Part shown: one piece after another, positions 23,701-30,509 of the stretch | How positions within the stretch are numbered: the first letter of the stretch is position 1 | How the letters are laid out: every line of letters starts with the position of its first letter | DNA from: Lysobacter capsici | GTDB taxonomy: Bacteria > Pseudomonadota > Gammaproteobacteria > Xanthomonadales > Xanthomonadaceae | Assembly (NCBI RefSeq): GCF_014779555.2 | Contig: NZ_CP094357.1 | Coordinates: 2,976,001-3,040,000 of the forward strand | Direction: 5' to 3' | Length of the DNA stretch: 64,000 bases | Translations under genes and position numbers: made by a program | The notes under the pieces: model-generated | The model's database searches: none | Told to the model about the DNA's origin: nothing | The model's input: the letters and a program-made list of their open reading frames with translations, nothing else

Positions 23701-26700
23701 CAGCGGCGAAGCGCAGTTGAGCTACGCGCAATTGGAAGCCGCATCCAACCGCGTCGCGCATGCGTTGATCGAGTTGGGCGTGGTTCCCGATACCTGTGTG
23801 GGCCTGTGCGCCGGGCGCGGAATCGAGCTGGTAATCGGCTTGCTGGGCATCCTGAAAGCCGGCGGCGCCTACGTGCCGCTGGACCCGGACTATCCGCGCG
23901 AGCGCGTGCTGCAGATGCTGGAAGATGCCGCGCCGGTCGCGGTGGTGAGCGCCGGCGGCGCGGCTGCGCGACTGGGTGTGGACGGCCATGCGGTGCTGGA
24001 GGTGGAAGACACCGTCAACAGCGCACGGTCGCATGCGCCGCAAGTGGCATTGCGCCCCGATCACCTGGCCTATGTGATCTACACCTCCGGCTCCACCGGC
24101 CGGCCCAAGGGTGTGATGGTCGAACATCGCCAGGTCGCGGCATTGTTCGCCGCCACCCAGGCATCGTTCGGTTTCGGCCCCGACGACGTGTGGACCGTGT
24201 TTCATTCGTTCGCCTTCGACTTCTCCGTGTGGGAGTTGTGGGGCGCGTTGCTGTACGGCGGCTGCGCGATCATCGTGCCGTGGGAATGCACGCGTTCGCC
24301 GGAGGATTTCCTGGCCCTGCTGGCGCGCGAGCGCGTCAGCATGCTCAGCCAGACGCCGAGCGCGTTCCGGCAGCTGATCGCCGCTGGTGCCGGTGACACG
24401 CCGCTGCCGGCGCTGCGCGCCGTCGTGTTCGGTGGCGAGGCGCTGGACCCGCGCATGCTGCGGCCGTGGATCGAACGCCACCCGCCGGAGCGCGTGGCGA
24501 TGATCAACATGTACGGCATTACCGAAATCACCGTGCATGCGAGCTATCTGCGCCTGCAACGCGATGCGATCGAACATGGCCATGGCAGCCCCATCGGCCG
24601 GGCGCTGCCGCACCTGCGCCTGTACGTGCTCGATGCATCGGGCGAGCCGGCGCCGGTCGGCGTGCCGGGCGAACTGTATGTCGGCGGCGCCGGCGTGGCG
24701 CGCGGTTACCTGCATCGGCCCGAGTTGACCTTGCAGCGCTTTGTCGCCAATCCGTTCGTGCCCGGCGATCGTCTCTACCGCACCGGCGACCTGGCTCGCC
24801 GGCGCGCCGACGGCGGCTTGGACTATCTGGGCCGCAACGACTTCCAGGTCAAGATCCGCGGGCACCGCATCGAACTGGGCGAAATCGAAGCGGCCTTGCG
24901 CGGGCTCGACGGGGTCCGCGAGGCCGTGGTCGAAGCGCGCGAGGGCGGCGAGGGCGAGCGCCGGCTGGTGGCCTATTTCGAAACCGCGGATGCGAACCTC
25001 GCAGCCGAGTCGCTACGCGCGGCGCTGATCGCGGCGTTGCCGTCCTACATGGTGCCGGCCGCGTTCGTGCGCGTGAGCCACTGGCCGCTGACGCCGAGCG
25101 GCAAGCTCGATCGCGGCGCGTTGCCGACGCCCGATGCCGAGGCCGCATTGCACCGCCGCTACCGCGCGCCGACCGATGCGCTGCGCCAATCGTTGGCCGA
25201 CGTCTGGGCGCGGGCGCTGCAGCTGCCGGTCGATCGCATCGGTATCGACGACAACTTCTTCGAACTCGGCGGCGATTCGATTCGCAGCATCGCGGTGGTG
25301 GCCGAGGGCCGGCGGCGCGGTTTCGGCTTCGCGGTCGTCGATCTGTTCCGGCATCCGACCGTCGACGCATTGGCGCATGCGATCGGATCAAGCGTCGCAA
25401 GCGCCGAGGCCGATGACGCGCCGGACTGGCAAGTGCTGGACGCGGCATCGACCGAGACCCCGGTCGGCGACGAACTGCCCGACGGCGTGGAAGACGCGTG
25501 GGACGCGACCTTGCTGCAGCGGGGCATGATCTTCCACGGCGAATACGGCGGCGCCCGCGGCGTATACCACGACGTGTTCTCGTACCGCATCGATCTGCCA
25601 CGATGGGACGAACCGGCCATGCGCGCCGCGCTCGATGCGGTCGCGCTGCGCCATCCCTCGCTGCGCAGCGGCTTCGAGCTGCGGCGCGACGGCACGGTGA
25701 GGCAGTGCGTGCATGCGGCGGCGCGGATCGCACTGACCTGCAGCGACCTGCGCGGTCTGGACGCGGACGCCCAGCGCGCCGCGGTGCTCGCGTTCCTGGC
25801 CGAGCAGCAGGCTCGGCCGTGGGAGCTGCAGAAGGCGCCGCTGTTGGCGTTCTTCGTTCATCGCTGCGACGGCACCCGGATCCAGCTGACGATCGCATTC
25901 CATCACGCGATCCTCGACGGTTGGAGCGTGGCGCTGATGCAGAGCGAGATCTTCGCCGAATATTTCCGCGCTCTCGGCATGGATGTGCCGGCGCCGTTGC
26001 CGCCGACCGTATCGCCGAAGGCGGCGGCCTGGCTCGAACACCAGGCGCTCGGCGTCGCGCGCCACGCCGAGTTCTGGTCGGGTTATCTCGCCGACGCCGA
26101 AGCCACGATCCTGCCGGATCTGCCGGGTTCGTGGCCGCACTGCGACGTGCGCAATCCGGCTGTCGCGGTGCCGGCGCCGGTGGCGGCGCGATTGTCGGCG
26201 CTCGCGTCCGAATTGGGGGTGCCGCTGCGCTCGGTGCTGCTGGCCGCGCATCTGCATGTGATCGGCCTGTTCGCGGACACGCAGGCGCCGATGACCGGCG
26301 TGGTATGCAATACCCGTCCGGAAACCGACGGCGGCGAGCGCACGCTCGGTCTGTTCCTCAACACCCTGCCGCTGCGGATGAGCGCGGCCCCGGGCAGTTG
26401 GAAGCAACGGATCCAGGCGGTGTTCGACGAGGAAAACCGGCTGGCCGAACACCGTCGCTATCCGTATTTCCGCATCGTGTCCGAGCACGCGCACCGGGCG
26501 CGTCTGGATGCGGTGTTCAACTACGTGCACTTCCACGCCCACCAGGCCATCCACGACGCCGTGCGCGATCGCGCGGTGCCCATGGCCGCGAACGATGTCG
26601 ATACGGTCGAGTCCACCGGCTTCGGCCTGACCACCACGTTCTCCGGCGCGGGCGATGGCCTTGCTCTGGCCTTCGACGCCGACCGCGGCCGCTTCGGCCG

Positions 26701-28714
26701 TGACCAGTTGATGCGAATGGCCGACGCGTACCTGCGCGTGCTCGCGACGATCGCCGACGACGCCGACGCGGCATGGCAGGCGACATCCGCGTTGTCGGCG
26801 AGCGAGCGCAAGCGTCTGACCGCGGACTGGAACGCGACCGATCACGCGTATCCCCGCGAGGTGATGCACGCCGGGTTCGAGCGCCAGGTGCTTGAGCGTC
26901 CGCAGGCGCTGGCGGTGTTGTGCGGCGATGAGCGCTGGAGTTACCAGGCGTTGAACGAACGCGCGAACCGTATTGCCCACCGGTTGCTGGCCGATGGGGT
27001 GCAGGCCGGCGACCGGGTGGGGATCCTGCTCGAGCGCGGTCCGTGGATGGTGGCGGCGGTGCTGGCGGTGGCGAAGGCGGGCGCGGCCTACGTGCCGCTG
27101 GACCCGGCGCATCCGGTGCAACGGCTGCGCGAGACATTGCAGGACTGCGCGCCGCGGCGGGTGCTGTCGCAGCGATCGCTGTCGCAACACGAAGGCTTGT
27201 CGACGGTAATGGTGCTGTGCGTGGACGAAGCCGAACGGTGGTCGGACCAGCCGGTGTGGAATCCGTCGTCGCAAGGGATCGGCGTGGACGCGCAGGCGTT
27301 GGCGTATGTGATCTACACCTCGGGTTCGACCGGCCGTCCGAAAGGCGTGATGGTCAAGCACGCGGCGGCGGCGAACCTGTTCGCGTGGGTGGAATCGACG
27401 TTTGCGATGGGGCCCTCGGATCGGGTGTTGTTCACGACCTCGCTGAGTTTCGACTTGTCGGTGTACGACCTGTTCGGGGTGCTGTGGAGCGGCGGCAGCG
27501 TGCACGTGGCGCGCTCGGAGGAAGTACGCGATCCGGCGCGCTTGATCGAGCTGCTGCGCAGCGGGATCACGTTCTGGGACTCGGCGCCCGCGGTGTTCGC
27601 CGGTCTGGTGGGTTCGTTGACGGAGAAGGTGTCGCGCGACCTGCGGCTGGCGTTCTTCAGTGGCGACTGGATCGGCCTGGAACTGCCCGATGCAGTCCGG
27701 CGCGCATTCCCGCGTTGCGAAGTGGTGGCGCTGGGCGGCGCGACCGAAGCGACGGTGTGGTCGAACTACCATCGAATCGATCGGGTGGAGCCGCACTGGA
27801 AGAGCATTCCGTACGGCCGTCCGATCTGGAACGCGCGCTACTACGTGCTCGATGCACGCGGCGAGCCCAGTCCGGTGGGCGTTCCGGGCGATCTGTACAT
27901 CGCCGGCGACTGCCTGGCCGAAGGTTATTGGAACCGCGACGAGCTGACCGCCGAACGTTTCGTGCCCGATCCGTTCGTGCCGGGCGAACGCATGTACAAG
28001 ACCGGCGACCGGGCGCGGTATTGGGCGGACGGGACGATGGAGTTCCTGGGCCGTAACGATTTCCAGGTGAAGATCCGCGGTTACCGGATCGAACTGGGCG
28101 AGATCGAATTGGCGTTGCAGTCCTGCGCGGGCGTGCGCGACGCGGTGGTGGTGGCGCGCGGCGACGCAGGATCGGAGCGGACGCTGGTGGCGTATTGGCA
28201 GGGCGACGCAATCGAAGTGTCGGCATTGCGTGGGCGACTGCAGTCGCGTCTACCTGAGTACATGCTGCCGTCGGCGTTTGTACACGTGGACCATTGGCCG
28301 CTGACCCCGAATGGCAAGCTGGACCGCGCGGCGCTGCCCGCGCCGGAAGGCGACGCGCATGCGCGGCAGGCGTACGAAGCGCCCGAAGGCGAAGTGGAGC
28401 AGGCGCTGTCGCAGCTATGGACGGAACTGCTGGGTGTCGAACGGGTCGGCCGCCACGATCATTTCTTCGCCTTGGGCGGTCACTCGTTGCTGCTGGTCCA
28501 GTTGTCGCTGCGGATGCGCGAAATGTTCGCGATCGAACTGACCATCGACCTCCTGATGCGCTCGCCCGTGCTCAAGGCCATGGCCGAGGCGGTGGTCGAC
28601 ATGCAGTTCCAGACCTATATGGGCAGCGATGCGCAGGCTTTGAGCGACAGCCTCGACGGACTGTCGCGCGACGAGTTGCTGGCGTTGCTGGACGAGGAGG
28701 ACGGCGTGACATGA
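17735..28714 (+). CDS. PKS-NRPS hybrid: KS-AT-KR-ACP-C-A-T-C*-A-T
   Basis: 3659 residues; AGGAA 6 bases before the ATG. KS (Cys in TACSSS about 191, HGTGT about 327, NIGHL about 363) with all active-site residues. AT (GHSLGE about 626; HAFH motif near 727, the malonyl-CoA type). KR with GGTGGIG near 1187; its catalytic Tyr is in YCAAG, where the usual YxxxN Asn is Gly. ACP (GGHSLM about 1454). Then C (HHIVSDG near 1644); A, code DFWSVGMVHK, Thr-like; T with GGDSIRS (2514); an atypical C (HHAILDG near 2723); A, code DLYDFSLVWK; T (3582). The C-terminal tail LDGLSRDELLALLDEEDGVT resembles a docking motif and matches that of NRPS3. The KS should extend the Ala-loaded carrier of NRPS1 by two carbons, giving a 4-amino-3-hydroxypentanoyl unit if the KR works, and pass it to Thr. 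No methyltransferase, DH or ER is present. Confidence 0.95.
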   Translation: MSKATGISNSSATRDGHEAAIAIVGMAGRFPGAGDLESFWANLVAGVESVRDFDDASLRAAGVAQSDLADPRYVRRAGALDAIESFDADFFAMTALEARATDPQQRLFLQTAWTAMEHAGYGPGSRMGTVGVYASASTNAYFLERLARRPELMQAVGPMALSIGNEKDYLATRTAYKLGLQGPAVTVQTACSSSLVAVHLACQALLAGECDMALAGGVSVRTLEPRGYRHVDGGILSSDGRCRPFDADASGTVSGDGVAAVLLKPLAQALADGDCIHAVIIGSAVNNDGDDKTGFTAPSVEGQAAVVREALAVAGVEPETIGYLEAHGTGTALGDPIEFAALKSAFGDAQAPYCALGALKANIGHLDAAAGIAGLVKAALAIGRGELPPNPHLRQLNPHIDTTGSPFRFPLARETWPLRDGVRRAGVSSFGIGGTNAHVVLESPPASQVVSAPQSKWAQPLLLSARTPAALTSLVDAMRRRLADAGDAYAAIAHTTRTGRKALRYRTAIAAADASAAIECLDRAQMHDGENAPALVFLFPGQGSQFAAMAAALYAAYRGFREDVDACARVLEPQLGLDLRPLLLEPSQAGRLEATELTQPALFVVGYALARLLESFGLRPSAMLGHSLGEYVAACLAGVIARDDALRLVALRGRLVAQLPAGAMLAAMADEASLRDLLLAQVEIAAVNGARQCTLAGPPESIRAQAEALATAGIACRGLSVSHAFHSAMLEPILQRFADAVALTPLSAPQRAYISNVDGGWISAERATSVDYWVAHMRQAVRFHDGLRSLASLGEIAVVEVGPGAALGAFAQAAGVSSQSFQTLSASDQDPLAALRATLAALWARGHRIDWRRAVPEAPQRRVPVPAYPFAEERHWIDASPSTVTEARSDDVVAHSSSGSGFVESGLVEIVPAAIAAAETGWVETAASIPGWRRLPRPPAEWPIAPPREVLWFADPGGADLATLSHLRTQGWRVRLVEAVAGVVGVVTRSDGFALDPAQPEALARLVAELGEGGAVPSRIVYAWPMSARDSDGEGAEQLCVHAPIALARALDASAGARFSVDVLTLAAQSVDGREHDDPAQALVAGVCRVAPLEHPRIAWRWLDAEGGLHDGHAPADPLLLATALAGLGVDAGAHPAHAVVALRGSHAWVPDLAEADLRETDPTRAIDPETGGAALRDRGHCLILGGTGGIGLAFAEYLTARVANPRLTLLARHERDDIERRLDALRERGAAFRLIRADVADADALRAAIADAVAAYGAIDLVLHAAGAAGEGLIRHTDRARLAPVLDPKTAGLRALDAALGDAPVRIVLCSSINALRPVPGQVGYCAAGAYLDAYAQKRSRRGRRIVSVNWGAWAGVGMAAAQGAGDMPDARAIGDAFDAVLGFGGRQLLLTPSRAASAAVANAAPALVEATYPDAVGGEFAAVIARMRGIWRDLFARDAADDADFFAVGGHSLMALQLIARVQRDFGVEPSLQALLAAPTLVGMARAVWSAMRGAQPGALPLADRSLPLPLSWSQQRLWFLDQLDAAAGAAYHIAAGVRLRGVLDEAALTRALDRIVERHESLRTVFEHGADGPVQVVRATNGLTLERQDLHALPASQREAALAQACMAWSAAPFDLSAHPPVRALLVCLQADEHVLVLVQHHIVSDGWSQGVLVRELGALYAAYAQGRPDPLPALPLQYADYAAWQRVRLSQTDSAEQVQAWCAQLRGAPELLALPTDRPRPSLQSYRGGRLPLRLEAGLTQRLHALARAYGTTLYTVLLVGWSALLSRLSGQDEVVLGSPVANRPRVELEGLIGFFVNTLALRLRVEDTATVASLLEQAKTKVLEAHGRQDVPFERVVEALHPRRSLSHSPVFQTLLSLDNTPERTLALPGLDVEGYVVSHGATQFDLGLTLREEGQELSGAIEYSSDLFDEDTVARWSRWLERLLDGMARSPDATLASLTLLDQNERAQLLQESTGPSAEPPQKTLVELFQTQVARTPDAPALRSGEAQLSYAQLEAASNRVAHALIELGVVPDTCVGLCAGRGIELVIGLLGILKAGGAYVPLDPDYPRERVLQMLEDAAPVAVVSAGGAAARLGVDGHAVLEVEDTVNSARSHAPQVALRPDHLAYVIYTSGSTGRPKGVMVEHRQVAALFAATQASFGFGPDDVWTVFHSFAFDFSVWELWGALLYGGCAIIVPWECTRSPEDFLALLARERVSMLSQTPSAFRQLIAAGAGDTPLPALRAVVFGGEALDPRMLRPWIERHPPERVAMINMYGITEITVHASYLRLQRDAIEHGHGSPIGRALPHLRLYVLDASGEPAPVGVPGELYVGGAGVARGYLHRPELTLQRFVANPFVPGDRLYRTGDLARRRADGGLDYLGRNDFQVKIRGHRIELGEIEAALRGLDGVREAVVEAREGGEGERRLVAYFETADANLAAESLRAALIAALPSYMVPAAFVRVSHWPLTPSGKLDRGALPTPDAEAALHRRYRAPTDALRQSLADVWARALQLPVDRIGIDDNFFELGGDSIRSIAVVAEGRRRGFGFAVVDLFRHPTVDALAHAIGSSVASAEADDAPDWQVLDAASTETPVGDELPDGVEDAWDATLLQRGMIFHGEYGGARGVYHDVFSYRIDLPRWDEPAMRAALDAVALRHPSLRSGFELRRDGTVRQCVHAAARIALTCSDLRGLDADAQRAAVLAFLAEQQARPWELQKAPLLAFFVHRCDGTRIQLTIAFHHAILDGWSVALMQSEIFAEYFRALGMDVPAPLPPTVSPKAAAWLEHQALGVARHAEFWSGYLADAEATILPDLPGSWPHCDVRNPAVAVPAPVAARLSALASELGVPLRSVLLAAHLHVIGLFADTQAPMTGVVCNTRPETDGGERTLGLFLNTLPLRMSAAPGSWKQRIQAVFDEENRLAEHRRYPYFRIVSEHAHRARLDAVFNYVHFHAHQAIHDAVRDRAVPMAANDVDTVESTGFGLTTTFSGAGDGLALAFDADRGRFGRDQLMRMADAYLRVLATIADDADAAWQATSALSASERKRLTADWNATDHAYPREVMHAGFERQVLERPQALAVLCGDERWSYQALNERANRIAHRLLADGVQAGDRVGILLERGPWMVAAVLAVAKAGAAYVPLDPAHPVQRLRETLQDCAPRRVLSQRSLSQHEGLSTVMVLCVDEAERWSDQPVWNPSSQGIGVDAQALAYVIYTSGSTGRPKGVMVKHAAAANLFAWVESTFAMGPSDRVLFTTSLSFDLSVYDLFGVLWSGGSVHVARSEEVRDPARLIELLRSGITFWDSAPAVFAGLVGSLTEKVSRDLRLAFFSGDWIGLELPDAVRRAFPRCEVVALGGATEATVWSNYHRIDRVEPHWKSIPYGRPIWNARYYVLDARGEPSPVGVPGDLYIAGDCLAEGYWNRDELTAERFVPDPFVPGERMYKTGDRARYWADGTMEFLGRNDFQVKIRGYRIELGEIELALQSCAGVRDAVVVARGDAGSERTLVAYWQGDAIEVSALRGRLQSRLPEYMLPSAFVHVDHWPLTPNGKLDRAALPAPEGDAHARQAYEAPEGEVEQALSQLWTELLGVERVGRHDHFFALGGHSLLLVQLSLRMREMFAIELTIDLLMRSPVLKAMAEAVVDMQFQTYMGSDAQALSDSLDGLSRDELLALLDEEDGVT
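26792..28487 (+). repeat. Duplicated A domain (X, DLYDFSLVWK), copy 2
   Basis: Partner of 8470-10165, collinear and nearly identical, with the same pocket code. After the shared T-domain core the two copies diverge at once (GGHSLLAVRL against GGHSLLLVQL), which marks the recombination edge. Confidence 0.9.
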
Positions 28715-28774
28715 GCCACGACCCTGCCGGGACAGACAGACACGATCGGATATTCACTCATCGAGGACGACCCC

Positions 28775-29506
28775 ATGAAGCACGCAGTCATTGAACAAGC
28801 AACCAACGGCGAAGCCGGCAACAGCGCGAACAAGACGGCGCCATCGAGGCGAACGCGCCCGCGCGGCGCGCTCGCCTGGGTGATGATCGTGGCGCTGATC
28901 GCTTTCAGCCCCGTCGCACCGGCGCGACAAGCCGCGCCCGTGGCAGGGAACGACTACGCGGTCCTGGCCAAACCCGTGCAGGCCTCGCCCGGCCCCGGCA
29001 TCGAGGTCGTGCAGGTATTCAGCTATGCCTGCGGCGCCTGCGCGAAGTTCGATCCGGCGATGGAAGCGTGGCGGCGCAAGCTGCCGCGCGGCGTCCGCTT
29101 CCAATACGTGCCGGCGGTGTTCGGCGGCGCCTTCGATGCCGGCGCCAAGGCCTATTACGCGGCCGCGCAACTGGGCGTCGTGGACAAGACCCACGCGGCG
29201 ATCTACCGCGCGGTGCATGTCGAGCAGACGTTGACCGGCGACAGTCCCGATCAGATCACCGACGCCTACGCGCGGCTGGGCGTGGACCGCGCGCGCTTCG
29301 CCAACGCTTACGCCAGCAGGAAAACCGACGAGCGCGTGCAATGGGCCAGGTCCTACGCGATCGCCGCCGAGGTCGACAGCACGCCCACGATCATCGTGGC
29401 CGGCAAGTACAAGGTCGCGCCGAAACCCGGCGCGGCGCCCGAGGCGCTGCTGGCCACGGTCGACTATCTGATCAGGGTCGAACGCACGGCGCGCGCGAAG
29501 CGTTGA
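28775..29506 (+). CDS. DsbA-like thiol:disulfide oxidoreductase, CGAC centre
   Basis: 243 residues, with GAGGA 7 bases before the ATG. A polar, basic N-terminus precedes one hydrophobic segment (about 32-47) that should export or anchor the protein in the periplasm. The mature part is a DsbA-type thioredoxin fold: FSYACGACAKFDP holds the CxxC pair as CGAC, against CPHC in classical DsbA. A helical insert follows, then the cis-proline motif STPTIIV near 210. It probably catalyses thiol oxidation in the periplasm. It lies inside the synthetase operon, next to a cysteine-synthase-like gene and between two megasynthase genes, so its natural partner may be the peptide product, if that contains cysteine, rather than general cell proteins. 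That partner is inference; the fold assignment is firm. Confidence 0.88.
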   Translation: MKHAVIEQATNGEAGNSANKTAPSRRTRPRGALAWVMIVALIAFSPVAPARQAAPVAGNDYAVLAKPVQASPGPGIEVVQVFSYACGACAKFDPAMEAWRRKLPRGVRFQYVPAVFGGAFDAGAKAYYAAAQLGVVDKTHAAIYRAVHVEQTLTGDSPDQITDAYARLGVDRARFANAYASRKTDERVQWARSYAIAAEVDSTPTIIVAGKYKVAPKPGAAPEALLATVDYLIRVERTARAKR

Positions 29507-29530
29507 ACGCCGATCCGCACGGACGCAACG

Positions 29531-29535
29531 AGGAG
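29531..29535 (+). promoter_or_regulatory. Ribosome binding site that fixes a TTG start
   Basis: AGGAG lies 6 bases before TTG at 29542. The first residues from there, LYDSILDTVGRTPIV, align with the normal N-terminus of cysteine synthases. No in-frame ATG or GTG is equally well placed. Confidence 0.7.
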
Positions 29536-29541
29536 AGACCC

Positions 29542-30465
29542 TTGTTATACGACTCAATCCTGGACACCGTGGGACGCACGCCGATCGTCAGGATCAACCG
29601 GCTCGCGCCGGCCGGCGTCGACATCTACGTCAAGGTGGAGGCGCGTAATCCCAGCGGTTCGATCAAGGACCGGATCGCGGCATCGATCCTCGACGACGCG
29701 CTCGCACGCGGCGCTCTGCGCCCGGGCCAGGCCGTGGTCGAGGCCACCTCCGGCAACGCCGGCGTCGCCCTGGCGATGGCCTGCGCGGTGCGCGGCTACC
29801 GCTTCGTGGCCTTCATCAGCGATAACTACTCGGTCGAGCGGCGGCGCCTGATGCGCGCGTACGGCGCGGAGGTCGTGCTGACTCCAGCCGCCGAAGGCGC
29901 GATGGGCCGCAGCCGCGCGGCGCGCGAATACGCCGAGCGCACCGGCGCGTACTTCGCCGACCAGTACGCCAATCCGGCCAATCCGGCCTGTCACCGCGAC
30001 AGTACCGCGCGCGAGATCCTGCAGGCGTTCGCGCAGCGGCGGCTGGACTGGTTCGTATCGGGCTGGGGCAGCGGCGGCACCTTGAGCGGGGTAGGGGCGG
30101 CGTTGAAGGCCGCGCGTGCCGACGTGCAAGTGGCGGCGGCCGAACCGGCGCGCGCGCGCGTGCTCGCCGGCCACCCATGGACCGCGCACGAAATCGCCGG
30201 CTGGGCGCCGAATTTCATGCCCGCGGTGATGACGCCGGAGGTGGTCGACCGGACCGTGGCGGTGGAAGAGGACGAGGCGCGCGAGGCCGCGCGCGAACTC
30301 GCGCGCCAGGAGGGCCTGTGCTGCGGCATTTCCTCGGGCGCGGCGTTCGTCGCGGCGAGAAAGATCGCGTCGCGGGCGCCGGCCGGCAGCGCCGTGCTGA
30401 CCATCCTGCCCGATACCGGCGAACGCTATCTGTCCACCTCGCTGTTCGACAGCGCCGACGCCTGA
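29542..30465 (+). CDS. CysK-family PLP-dependent beta-substitution enzyme
   Basis: 307 residues from a TTG start. Fold type II PLP enzyme of the O-acetylserine sulfhydrylase family. PLP lysine 42 is in SGSIKDR; the phosphate/substrate loop is TSGNAG (TSGNTG in CysK); a glycine-rich loop SGWGSGGTLSG, the segment EGLCCGISSGAA and the C-terminal DTGERYLST are present. Unusual: the loop that reads TTGPEI in CysK/CysM is STAREI here. Family members make cysteine, or other beta-substituted alanines such as the diaminopropionate precursor (SbnA, ZmaU, VioB). Position inside the operon implies it supplies a building block, either cysteine or a non-protein alanine derivative, probably for the modules with code DLYDFSLVWK. 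No SbnB-like partner is in the window, so a diaminopropionate route is not complete here. Confidence 0.88.
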   Translation: MLYDSILDTVGRTPIVRINRLAPAGVDIYVKVEARNPSGSIKDRIAASILDDALARGALRPGQAVVEATSGNAGVALAMACAVRGYRFVAFISDNYSVERRRLMRAYGAEVVLTPAAEGAMGRSRAAREYAERTGAYFADQYANPANPACHRDSTAREILQAFAQRRLDWFVSGWGSGGTLSGVGAALKAARADVQVAAAEPARARVLAGHPWTAHEIAGWAPNFMPAVMTPEVVDRTVAVEEDEAREAARELARQEGLCCGISSGAAFVAARKIASRAPAGSAVLTILPDTGERYLSTSLFDSADA

Positions 30466-30509
30466 GTCGGACCCGCATCTCTCCACGCCACGCAACCGCA
30501 AAGCCCCCG

